IMG/VR virus record: IMGVR_UViG_3300009074_000009 | Span: 1-38,056 of that record | Source: a virus | Length of the DNA stretch: 38,056 nt | Reading direction: 5' to 3' (one strand) | Shown: one piece after another, positions 1 to 7,667 of the stretch | Layout: each line of letters starts with the position of its first letter | Numbering within the stretch: position 1 is the stretch's first letter | Position numbers and translations under genes: made by a program | Notes under the pieces: generated by a model | Databases searched by the model: none | Told to the model about the DNA's origin: nothing | Seen by the model: only the letters and a program-made list of their open reading frames with translations

Positions 1-261
1 AAAGTTAAAGGCCGTAGGTTCCGCTACAACCGACACGCCGTCGTCCTGCACTGGAACTGCTCCACCAATTGTATCCCAAGTTGATGTATATCCTTCAAAT
101 TTACCAAGCGAGGAATTGTAACGCATCTGACCAGCAATAGGAGATCCAGGGCGTTGCCCTGTTGTACCTACTGGAATCGATATACCGCCAGTCATATTAA
201 AGTCTAATAGGCCATCATCTGTAACAATGATATTTTGGCGGTGATCCATATTAATTGGCAT
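1..261 (-). CDS. Virion structural protein, N-terminal part (runs off left edge)
   Basis: An open frame of 87 codons runs from an ATG at 261 to the edge of the window without a stop. The product starts MPINMDHRQNIIV and contains the pattern GTTGQRP, then GQMRYNSSLGKFEGY, then W and GG. This pattern is common in tail-fibre and other exposed structural proteins of T4-like marine phages. An AGGA ribosome site lies at about 274-277 and a late promoter motif at 289-296, so it has its own late transcript separate from gp23. The family assignment is by motif only; the C-terminal part that would identify the protein is missing. Confidence 0.7.
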   Translation of the reverse strand, partial: MPINMDHRQNIIVTDDGLLDFNMTGGISIPVGTTGQRPGSPIAGQMRYNSSLGKFEGYTSTWDTIGGAVPVQDDGVSVVAEPTAFNF

Positions 262-288
262 TGAGTTCAGATTCCTGTTGACTTCCTG

Positions 289-296
289 ATATTTAT
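289..296 (-). promoter_or_regulatory. T4-type late promoter
   Basis: The minus strand reads GATAAATATC here, one base away from the T4 late -10 element TATAAATA. It lies 28 bases upstream of the start codon at 261, leaving room for a short leader with an AGGA site. The same core occurs at six other gene starts in the window. Confidence 0.65.
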
Positions 297-381
297 CGCT
301 TATAGTGAAGGTATATTAAACAGTATGTGGGTCCATTATTTTAGGACGGCGTGGAAGCGTAACCAGTATTTTAATCAAGAA

Positions 382-405
382 AGAACCGGCCCTAGGGCCG
401 GTTCC
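382..405 (-). terminator. Rho-independent terminator after gp23
   Basis: A perfect GC-rich palindrome occupies 383-404 (GAACCGGCC, centre CTAG, GGCCGGTTC). On the minus strand it is followed by TTTCTTG. It lies 23 bases beyond the gp23 stop codon and would end the capsid operon transcript. Confidence 0.8.
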
Positions 406-427
406 ATTATCTTTATAGTCCTAAAAC

Positions 428-1588
428 TTATGTGAAGCTTAGGTTTGCAGTTGTAACAGCGATTGCTGCAAGGTAGTCTGCTGCATTACCAAGAGATGAA
501 GCCTGGTTGCTTAGTTCTACATAGCCGTAACGTGTCATGAAGCTAACTACTGGCTCGAATGTGCTTGGGTCAAGCACTGTGCCTGAGCTCATTAGAGGGA
601 TGTATGGGCAATAGAACGCCGCTGCATCTGTCTCGTTTGAACCTTTGTAGCCGATAAGGATGTTATCGTCTGATGCATACTGGTTAACATAAACACGCAT
701 AGAGCCGTTTAGTGTACCAACGAACTTCGTATTTGTTGGTGCCTCGAAAGGACCTTCAGTTGTACGAGCGAACGCGCTTGTAGTTGCTGCCTGGAGAACT
801 GTAAGGATTGTAGGTGATACAACCATCCAGTTACCAGCGCCACGACGTGTGCGTGATGCAATGTCGTTAGCTGCTTTGTTAATTAGAACTGCAAGTGCTG
901 CATGTTCGTCACCAACAAATGTTGCTGTACCAGATACCGCGTTCTGGTCATATGTACCAGCTGTCGCGCCTGCTAGGCTAACTAGAGATGCAATGATCTC
1001 TTGGTCGATTTCAGCAGTAATCTCTTGAGCAAGTGCTGCCATGATTTCTGCTTCAACATCTAGGCCGTGCATAGCTTGTGCGTCTTGCGCTGCCTCAAAA
1101 GTCCAACGTGCGCTGAGCTTACGAGTTTTTGCTTCGACGGTCTGCTTTAGGACCTGAATGTTTAGTTTACGACCTGCTTGACCTTCAAGAATTGAAGTTG
1201 CGTCAGCACGGTTGGTTGCTGCATTACCAGAGTAACCGCTTGCAATTGCAAATGGGCTAAGTGCCTCATCGCCTGCTACTGCTGAGTCATAAGTTTCCGC
1301 GTAACGAACGCGAAGTGTGTGGATCTGACCAACTGGGCCTGTCATTGGCTGAACACCAACTAGCTCGTTTGCGATCACTGTAGGCATAACACGGCGGATA
1401 ACAGGTAGGATCACTTTGTTAAGTGTCGCAATGTTACCAGCGGATGTTGCGCCGATGGATGCAGATTCTGTAAGTCCGCGCTTAGTATTCTCAAGCACAG
1501 TCTCCATCACTGCTTTTTTATTACCGGTTAGACCGTCGGTGAGTGCACCTTTGGTTGCTGCCCAGTTTTCAAATAGAACGTCTGCCAT
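428..1588 (-). CDS. gp23: Major capsid protein gp23
   Basis: The 386-aa product is the main shell protein of the head. Assignment rests on position directly after gp21 and gp22 and on sequence typical of marine T4-like gp23: LNKVILPVIRRVMPTVIANE, VGVQPMTGPVGQI, LKQTVEAKTRKLSARWTFEAAQD, and the C-terminal GYVELSNQASSLGNAADY. T4 gp23 is longer (about 520 aa), but short versions near this size are normal in marine relatives. A gp21-type cleavage motif (L-x-E) occurs at residues 39-41 (LTE), just before SASIGATSAGNIATL, so maturation would remove about 41 residues. A good ribosome site (AAAGGAAAAAG) precedes the ATG, and the gene starts 12 bases after gp22 ends. Confidence 0.96.
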   Translation of the reverse strand: MADVLFENWAATKGALTDGLTGNKKAVMETVLENTKRGLTESASIGATSAGNIATLNKVILPVIRRVMPTVIANELVGVQPMTGPVGQIHTLRVRYAETYDSAVAGDEALSPFAIASGYSGNAATNRADATSILEGQAGRKLNIQVLKQTVEAKTRKLSARWTFEAAQDAQAMHGLDVEAEIMAALAQEITAEIDQEIIASLVSLAGATAGTYDQNAVSGTATFVGDEHAALAVLINKAANDIASRTRRGAGNWMVVSPTILTVLQAATTSAFARTTEGPFEAPTNTKFVGTLNGSMRVYVNQYASDDNILIGYKGSNETDAAAFYCPYIPLMSSGTVLDPSTFEPVVSFMTRYGYVELSNQASSLGNAADYLAAIAVTTANLSFT

Positions 1589-1600
1589 TTTCTTTTTCCT

Positions 1601-2722
1601 TTAGCTAAGTCCTGCCAATTTCTTTAGTTCAATAATATCAGCTGAGCTACGTGCATCTTGCACTGCGCCCTTGTTGACTTTATCACCGTTTACTGAACGT
1701 GTATTACCACGGCTTTCGGTGAGTTTAGCCTTTGTTGTTGCCTGTGTCTTCACATTAGCATCTTCTGAAAGTACACTTGGGAGGTACTTCTTATAAGCCA
1801 TCTTCAACTGTGCAGTTTTGACGGACTCAAGTAGTGTTCCCATTAGTTCTTTCTGGCCTTTGTTTAGAGGTCCAAGCATTTCGCTCATAATTTGCTTACG
1901 CTCGCTGAGATCAGTTGCGATCTTAGCTTTACGTCGTGCTTCAGTGAGCTGTTGATCCTTAGTAGTCATTGCATCGTTAGACTCTGCAACTTTCTGCTTA
2001 AGGTTCATTATTTCTTTTGCAAGTTTTGCAACCTGAGTTGATTCACTCAGTGTGCTAGTCATAAACTCGCTTGCGAATGTTTCAAAAATCTTACGTCCGA
2101 ACTCGTTTTCTTTAGCAGATTGTACGTCTTCACGTAGAGCAGTTAGCTCTTTGCGCATAACGCCTTCTACCATGGTTTCGAGTTGCGCAGCACCCTTCTT
2201 AACGAAGTTACGCTTTGCTTCTTCAATAACTTTTCGACCTTCGCGAACCATTTTGACTTTCTGCTCGGCTAGAGCACGTTTGTCATCGTGGAATTCGTTT
2301 AGTTCTTTGGATAGCTGCTTGAGAACAAACTCTTCTAGCTTACCAAAATTAGCCTTTTGTGTTTTGCGATCCCCGCGCAGCTCACGAATTTCTTTTGCAA
2401 GAACTTCGTTTAGGAAACCTTCAAGCATTTTAGTGTGCTCTTTAACCGCTCGCTTATAACGAACACGGTCTTCAGCAACCTTTGCTTTATCTTGAGCGAA
2501 CTCTTCGAGCTCAGTCTTGATGGCTTCGGACAACATAGCGTCCATTGCTTCTACAATCTGCGATTTGTCATTTTCATAACGTCCTGCAAATTCTTCACGC
2601 AATTCAGCTGTCAGTGTTTCGCGTTCTTCAGCAATACGTGCTTCAAACGCCTCATTTAGTTCTGACTGAAGTTCTTCATTTAGAACGTCGCTGCCGAGAA
2701 TTTCATTAAATGACTTAGGCAT
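1601..2722 (-). CDS. gp22: Prohead core scaffold protein gp22
   Basis: The 373-aa product is highly charged and almost wholly helical, rich in E, K, A and L. It has long stretches with coiled-coil character between about residues 15 and 290. It sits between the protease gp21 (2-base gap) and the capsid gene, as gp22 does in T4. Many L-x-E and I-x-E sites (for example LNE at 14-16 and 22-24, IAE at 30-32) fit a scaffold that is degraded by gp21 during head maturation. The C-terminus (residues 320-360) is polar and low in complexity. T4 gp22 is about 269 aa, so this version is longer. The call is by position and composition plus general resemblance to marine gp22 proteins. Confidence 0.88.
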   Translation of the reverse strand: MPKSFNEILGSDVLNEELQSELNEAFEARIAEERETLTAELREEFAGRYENDKSQIVEAMDAMLSEAIKTELEEFAQDKAKVAEDRVRYKRAVKEHTKMLEGFLNEVLAKEIRELRGDRKTQKANFGKLEEFVLKQLSKELNEFHDDKRALAEQKVKMVREGRKVIEEAKRNFVKKGAAQLETMVEGVMRKELTALREDVQSAKENEFGRKIFETFASEFMTSTLSESTQVAKLAKEIMNLKQKVAESNDAMTTKDQQLTEARRKAKIATDLSERKQIMSEMLGPLNKGQKELMGTLLESVKTAQLKMAYKKYLPSVLSEDANVKTQATTKAKLTESRGNTRSVNGDKVNKGAVQDARSSADIIELKKLAGLS

Positions 2723-2724
2723 TG

Positions 2725-3360
2725 TTATTTTCTCCCTAGGTCTTGGATAAATCGAATCATCTCTTCTTTGAGATACTTCTGTGCTTTGGAATCATGGTTA
2801 ACGCTTTCTGCTACGTCCCAAAATGTGCTGCCACGTCGGTGATTCATGATTTGCTCATAAATCGGGTCCGGGTATGCATCTGGTGCACTTGGGTTTGCTA
2901 CGATATCAACTGTAACAATTTCAAATTCTGACACATTGCCAGAACCATCAACGTTGCCAGATCCACGTGAACTGACTCCGAGCTTTACACCACTTTCAAG
3001 TAGTGTTTTGCATATATTGCCCATCGGAGTGGGCAACATTTTTAGTTTACCAATACCGTCATTGCCACGCATATCCATGTCAACAATTGCGTGTGAAACG
3101 CGGTCGATATTAATGTTGAGATCATCAGGATGATCTGCTTCACCAAGGACTGAGTATCCCCCGTTAATCTTTTCTTTAAGCGTCTTTACGGCGCTTGCGA
3201 TTTCATTAACGGGATAAACTCTTTGATTTTGATTGCGTTTATCACCTTGGATGAAAATGCCCTGCATGTAGAGATCCTTACCACCTTTGCCGTCGTCATG
3301 GCTTTCAGTGGTAATTTTCGCTGCATCCGGTGCAATTACTTCTCGTAGTGGTTTAAACAT
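2725..3360 (-). CDS. gp21: Prohead maturation protease gp21
   Basis: The 211-aa product is the serine protease that cleaves the scaffold and capsid proteins inside the prohead. Visible features are NQNQRVYPVNEI near residue 45, the histidine motif GEADHP (H77), and the serine motif GVSSRG (S130 or S131), as in the herpes/T4 assemblin fold. It ends in a basic, helical tail. I prefer the ATG at 3360 over a TTG one codon upstream, because an AAAGGAAA ribosome site at 3367-3374 is better spaced for it. It lies between the acidic core protein and gp22, matching T4 order. Confidence 0.93.
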   Translation of the reverse strand: MFKPLREVIAPDAAKITTESHDDGKGGKDLYMQGIFIQGDKRNQNQRVYPVNEIASAVKTLKEKINGGYSVLGEADHPDDLNINIDRVSHAIVDMDMRGNDGIGKLKMLPTPMGNICKTLLESGVKLGVSSRGSGNVDGSGNVSEFEIVTVDIVANPSAPDAYPDPIYEQIMNHRRGSTFWDVAESVNHDSKAQKYLKEEMIRFIQDLGRK

Positions 3361-3372
3361 CAATCGTTTCCT

Positions 3373-4266
3373 TTAGCTGCCAATATTAGATTTGGCTTTA
3401 GCACTTGAGTTGGATGGCTTAGAAACTTTCTTGTCCATCTTACCCTTTTGTTCTTGTGGTCCAGTTACATTCATCTTTTTAGCTGAATCGCCTTTACCAC
3501 CTTTTTCATCGCTACCGCCAGCAAAGTTTACTGCTTTGCCTTTGTCGCTAATGTTTGGTTGATTTTGCTTCAATGGTGATGCTTTACCGTCGTCGTCGCC
3601 CTTCATAGTAACAGCGTGCTTCTTAAGCGTTGCTGCTTCTTCTAGGTCGTCTTCTTCGTAAAAGCTTTCTTCCATGTCGTCATCGGACTCGTCGTCCTCA
3701 ACTTCGTCGCCAATTTCCATGTCGTCGAATTCGTCAGCAACATCATCATCCATGCCTTCTTCGTCGCCCATGTCGTCACCAATAAGGTCTGCAAAAACAG
3801 CCTTAAGTTCGTCCATAGCATCTTCAACGTTCTGCATAGCATTTTCTGCGTCGCCTTCGCCGCCCATGTCGTCGCCCATTTCAGCATCCATGTCCATGTC
3901 CATATCCATGTCCATTTCGCCTTCTAGGTCGTCCATAGCTTCGTCGTCCTCTTCTTCCTCATCGCCATTCTCACCAAAATACTCTTCAGTTTCTAGTTCG
4001 TCTTCCATTGAGTCCAAATCGTCTTCAAAGTCGCCGCTTGAGTTATCGTCACGGAAAGCTTCGTCAAGGTCTTCGTCATCTTCGTCGTCAAGATCTTCGT
4101 CTTCGTCTAGCTCTAGCTCTTCTTCTACCATTTCATCTTCTTCAGCAAGATCTGCATAGATCTCGCGTGCTGATTCAATGATGTGCTCATGTAGCATTTC
4201 GCTAGCGAGGTCTTTCTCGCCATTTACCATGTACTCAAGCACTTTTTCTAGTTTTGATTTTGTCAT
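3373..4266 (-). CDS. Highly acidic prohead-core-like protein (gp67/gp68 position)
   Basis: The 297-aa product begins MTKSKLEKVLEYMVNGEKDLASEMLHEHI, a short helical head. It then becomes extremely rich in D and E up to about residue 210, including a run of alternating D and M. The last 80 residues are basic and polar (K, S, G, N). It lies between the portal and protease genes, where T4 has the small acidic core proteins gp67 and gp68, so a role in the prohead core or as an internal protein is likely but inferred. I place the start at ATG 4266, because AGGAG at 4274-4278 is correctly spaced for it. A GTG two codons earlier is only one base from that site. Confidence 0.8.
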   Translation of the reverse strand: MTKSKLEKVLEYMVNGEKDLASEMLHEHIIESAREIYADLAEEDEMVEEELELDEDEDLDDEDDEDLDEAFRDDNSSGDFEDDLDSMEDELETEEYFGENGDEEEEDDEAMDDLEGEMDMDMDMDMDAEMGDDMGGEGDAENAMQNVEDAMDELKAVFADLIGDDMGDEEGMDDDVADEFDDMEIGDEVEDDESDDDMEESFYEEDDLEEAATLKKHAVTMKGDDDGKASPLKQNQPNISDKGKAVNFAGGSDEKGGKGDSAKKMNVTGPQEQKGKMDKKVSKPSNSSAKAKSNIGS

Positions 4267-4318
4267 TATCACACTCCTAAATACCCCTCATGGGGCACTG
4301 TTTTGCATTACTTCAAGT

Positions 4319-4326
4319 GTATTTAC
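4319..4326 (-). promoter_or_regulatory. Possible variant late promoter with leader hairpin
   Basis: The minus strand reads TGTAAATAC, one mismatch from TATAAATA, 53 bases upstream of the acidic-protein start at 4266. The leader would contain a small hairpin at 4284-4295 (CCCC, loop ATGA, GGGG) and then the AGGAG ribosome site. It is the only late-type element I see inside the capsid operon. It departs from the ATAAATA core of the other sites, so it is tentative. The rest of the 4267-4413 gap shows nothing else. Confidence 0.4.
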
Positions 4327-4413
4327 AAAACAAAGTGCCTTACCTTGTAAAAAGGCATGAAAAAGGGCAAAAAGTGTGTTTTAATTCGGTGGCCTACCTG
4401 ACTAAGTAATCTT

Positions 4414-5709
4414 CTACATATCGTTCGGCGTGAGTATCTTTAAATCTCGTGTCATAACTTCATACGCGTCACCGCCGAATCTGTCGACGGCTGCTTGATT
4501 TTTTTCTTGTGTCAACTCGTCCATCCATTTTAGATCAGTTAACCCAGGTTCTGTAACAACGGCTACGATTTCTGGGTTGTCTTTAAACCATTTTTTGAGG
4601 GATGCATTGGCTTTCTCTTTAAGCTTAGGATCAAGATCATTACCAAACGCAACTGCCCATATCCCTGCCGCGTTTATAAAGATTTCTTGAAATCTTGGAG
4701 GTATATCCTCGATTCGTCTTACTTCATGTATGTCTGGAATAGTTGATGGATCTTGAGTAAAAATTTCTGCAGTCATTTCTGGTGCTGCATCTATAATCCA
4801 ATCGAGTGCATCTGGGCTATTTTTTAACGCAATTCTTACTGTCTTTTCAGTTAGATTTGCAATCTTTTTCAGTCCGAATCCGGCTTGTGTTGCTATTAGT
4901 GTTTGCATATTTTGATCAAACTCTATAGGACCTTTTGAAAGCAACCGGATGTATTTGAGTAACAACTCTTTATGTTTTGTTTTTAGCAATAGTGTTTCGA
5001 TTTCCACGGAACGCTTGCCGCCGCCAGCATCCTGAAAATCATCAAGAAGTTGCTCAAGTGTTTGCAAGTCTTTTACCATTATTTCACGTGCAGAGCCAGC
5101 TTTCTTAGAAGCGTCTGAAGACTTATCTAATACCATATCAATATATTTTTGCGCAGTTTCAACAGAGATGCCGCTTTGGCTTGAAAACGTTCTTATATTG
5201 ATTTCTCTATCATTTATGTCAAACCATTCAATGTGATCTGTGTCCAAGTGTACTGCGGCAGACCATTTCTTGCCTGTTTGCTTGTGTAAAAAGTAGATTA
5301 AAGTTATGCTGTTGTCTCTAAAATACTGCTCAAAATAGTCGTGTGCTGGCTTTGTAGTACACCAGTCAGTGCCTTTGCCGTGAAAACAACTTGCGTCCTT
5401 GTCAAGCGGTATTACAACCAGCCATTCATTTGTTTCTGCAAGGTTATAACTTTTTCCAGTCTTTGAGCGTTTTTTCTGTTGGTTTTGACTTGACTGTTGA
5501 CTCTTAGCTGTAACAAACTTTTCAAACTGTCCCCAGCCTTGCTTGCCCCACCAGTCAATATTTCTTTCGTTGCCTTGAACTTGATTTCGGTTGACAAGAT
5601 CGCGATATGTTGTTATAACGTCTTTAACTGCCGCAGGATCATTATCCTGTGAAAACTTCTGTGTGACTTCTTTATAGCCTTCAAATAATCCAAATTCAAT
5701 AAAACGCAT
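4414..5709 (-). CDS. WCT-motif protein of unknown function
   Basis: I do not recognise a named gene. The 431-aa product has an N-terminal helical part (MRFIEFGLFEGYKEV). A central region at about residues 90-170 contains WLVVIPLDKDASCFHGKGTDWCTT, then NSITLIYFLH, KWSAAVHL and WFDINDREI. The GKGTxWCT signature followed by a beta-rich stretch recurs in phage and bacterial proteins of unknown function. The remainder (about 200-430) looks like short helical repeats (LLDDFQDAGG, ALKNSPDALDWIIDAAPEM). It lies 9 bases before the 70-aa gene within the capsid operon, where T4 has no equivalent, so it is an insertion that is probably late-expressed. Whether it is packaged in the head is unknown. Confidence 0.85.
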   Translation of the reverse strand: MRFIEFGLFEGYKEVTQKFSQDNDPAAVKDVITTYRDLVNRNQVQGNERNIDWWGKQGWGQFEKFVTAKSQQSSQNQQKKRSKTGKSYNLAETNEWLVVIPLDKDASCFHGKGTDWCTTKPAHDYFEQYFRDNSITLIYFLHKQTGKKWSAAVHLDTDHIEWFDINDREINIRTFSSQSGISVETAQKYIDMVLDKSSDASKKAGSAREIMVKDLQTLEQLLDDFQDAGGGKRSVEIETLLLKTKHKELLLKYIRLLSKGPIEFDQNMQTLIATQAGFGLKKIANLTEKTVRIALKNSPDALDWIIDAAPEMTAEIFTQDPSTIPDIHEVRRIEDIPPRFQEIFINAAGIWAVAFGNDLDPKLKEKANASLKKWFKDNPEIVAVVTEPGLTDLKWMDELTQEKNQAAVDRFGGDAYEVMTRDLKILTPNDM

Positions 5710-5718
5710 AGCCTACCC

Positions 5719-5931
5719 TTAAAGATCAGCTTCAGCGTCTGGGCGCCCGTAGATATATGCTACGTCATCGATTCTCTGCTTTTGCTCCAGATCTTCAATG
5801 CTTCGTGTTTTGCGCAGCTTTTGCAAGTGGCGCAAGGTAATACGTGGACGGCGGTGATGGTCAATATTAACCGTCATATAGTTGTCGTCCTTCTCATCAT
5901 AATATTCTTTTAAGAATTCTCTGCTTTTCAT
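5719..5931 (-). CDS. Small conserved-position protein after portal (gp67 position)
   Basis: The 70-aa product is charged and helical (MKSREFLKEYYDEKDDNYM, then RPRITLRHLQKLRKTRSIEDLEQKQ). Its start overlaps the gp20 stop by four bases, which suggests coupled translation with the portal. In T4 the gene directly after gp20 is the small core protein gp67 (80 aa). Size and position match, but this protein is not strongly acidic, so homology is not established. Confidence 0.75.
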   Translation of the reverse strand: MKSREFLKEYYDEKDDNYMTVNIDHHRRPRITLRHLQKLRKTRSIEDLEQKQRIDDVAYIYGRPDAEADL

Positions 5932-7640
5932 CTTGTTTCATCCTCTCCCTCAGCACCGCTAATTGCTGATTCGCCTTCATCACCAGCTGTATCTGCTAGC
6001 TCATCATCACCAAATTCATCTGGATCTGCCTCAAAGTCATCAAGACTTCCATCAGCACCGCCTTGGACGCCTACACTACCCAAGTCGCTAAATTCATCAT
6101 TATCAACACCGGAGCCAGCGACATCCTTAATTGGGTTTTCTTGCTTCCACATCTTTTCATTTTCAAGGATTTCATCCTCGCTCAATTGTAGATATTTCTT
6201 GAGTGCAAATCGCTTACTCATATAGTCAATTCCTTCCAACTGACCAAAGACACCAGCGCGGGCTCCGTTGATTTCAATTTCTCTGTAATCACTAAAGCTC
6301 TGTGGCTCTACAAAGTCTAGTTCAAACTGGCTAGAATCAATTGAATATCCACGATGCTTGAGGAACATCTTAAACTCTTTATCAAATGTTGGCTGTACCA
6401 TACGTTGCAAACGCTGGCAGTATTGTGTGAACCTATATTCCTGAATAAAGGCAGTACCAACACGCCCATCATTAAATGTTGCAGTTCCATCGTCAGGACC
6501 AGTAGGTAGGTAGCTTGACGGAATACGTAGACCTCTTGCAAGTTTGTTGTTAAAGAACTTGAGATCATCAATATCGCCTAGGTTATCACCGCCGGGCAGT
6601 GTATCAACTTTTGATCCACGTCCTTCCGCTGTCTGTGCGAAGAAATAGTCTTCCATGATTGAAAGCGGGTTATATTGTGCGTCCATCATGTTGCTACCGC
6701 CACCCGTTCTACTTGGGATACGGCGCTGGTGGATCTCGTTTTTAACACGCTCAACATGGCTCATAGCCTGGTGCGCTGGCATATCACCTACGTCAATGTA
6801 GAAGATGCGGCGCTCAGGTGCACGTTGTACACGGTAAATGATAATACTGTCTTCAAGTAGTTCTTTTTGCTTGTAAGTTTTGAATACTGCATCTAGAATA
6901 CTGTTACCAAAAGGCCAGCTCATGTCCATTCCATCAGTCAGTGCCATGTGAATAACATGTTTAGCATCTACTTGGTGTTCTACATCACTGTTCATTCCTG
7001 ATGCAGCGTTCACCTGTCCCATATTACGGTTCTGTGTACTGTTGACCATTGTGCTTGGGCTAATTCCTGCCCCTGCATATCCAGAACTACCTTGCGGGGT
7101 AGTTGCTGTCAAAGTTTGGAAGTTTGGATCAAGGTTTTTAAGGATGTATTGTGCTGGCTCTTTACCATTTGCTTCATCAACAATAACACGCATAACATCG
7201 CTTGGGTTAACATAAAACAGTTTCCAAGTTTCTGGATCACGCACAAAAGGCTGGTCGCCGTATTTGATTGTGTTGCGGAATGTATTGAATAGACGACGGT
7301 TCCAGTCATTAACGCGGCACCACTGCTTGAGTACTGTTGCTAACACATCGCTTTCAGTCTCTGTTGGGCTATCATTCCATTTGATTTTAAATGGAGTTTC
7401 TGTTTCTTCGTCTTGTTGTGTTGAAAATTCAGCAATTGTATCTAGTGCAGTGTTAATTTCACTGTCCATATCCATCTGATCATACTGTACATATCGCTCA
7501 AGACGGTTAGGCTGACCTACATATACTTCAGGTAGCCAGCTTTGGAATCGTGTAGATGTGTTACGGTCACGATTGCGGGCGTCACCACTAATCGGGCTTT
7601 GTGTGCCATTGTAGGTTTGGAAGTGTTTTTTCCATGACAT
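5928..7640 (-). CDS. gp20: Portal protein gp20
   Basis: The 570-aa product forms the ring at the head vertex through which DNA is packaged and to which the tail attaches. Typical gp20 stretches are visible: YVQYDQMDMDSEINTALDTIAEF near residue 50, WNRRLFNTFRNTIKYGDQPFV near 105, RAPERRIFYIDVGDMP near 280, and KVDTLPGGDNLGDIDDLKFFNNKL near 350. RIPSSYL and DGRVGTAFIQEYRF follow. The length is close to T4 gp20 (524 aa). The last 50 residues are strongly acidic and poorly conserved in look. An AGGA site precedes the ATG at 7640. Confidence 0.96.
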   Translation of the reverse strand: MSWKKHFQTYNGTQSPISGDARNRDRNTSTRFQSWLPEVYVGQPNRLERYVQYDQMDMDSEINTALDTIAEFSTQQDEETETPFKIKWNDSPTETESDVLATVLKQWCRVNDWNRRLFNTFRNTIKYGDQPFVRDPETWKLFYVNPSDVMRVIVDEANGKEPAQYILKNLDPNFQTLTATTPQGSSGYAGAGISPSTMVNSTQNRNMGQVNAASGMNSDVEHQVDAKHVIHMALTDGMDMSWPFGNSILDAVFKTYKQKELLEDSIIIYRVQRAPERRIFYIDVGDMPAHQAMSHVERVKNEIHQRRIPSRTGGGSNMMDAQYNPLSIMEDYFFAQTAEGRGSKVDTLPGGDNLGDIDDLKFFNNKLARGLRIPSSYLPTGPDDGTATFNDGRVGTAFIQEYRFTQYCQRLQRMVQPTFDKEFKMFLKHRGYSIDSSQFELDFVEPQSFSDYREIEINGARAGVFGQLEGIDYMSKRFALKKYLQLSEDEILENEKMWKQENPIKDVAGSGVDNDEFSDLGSVGVQGGADGSLDDFEADPDEFGDDELADTAGDEGESAISGAEGEDETR

Positions 7641-7667
7641 TATGTTTATTATCCTATTTGCTTCTAT

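Noticed and set aside
3674-4159. A 161-aa serine-rich frame on the plus strand
   Set aside because: It is the antisense shadow of the D/E-rich acidic protein (GAC/GAA codons read in reverse give Ser-rich sequence). It has no ribosome site and no promoter.
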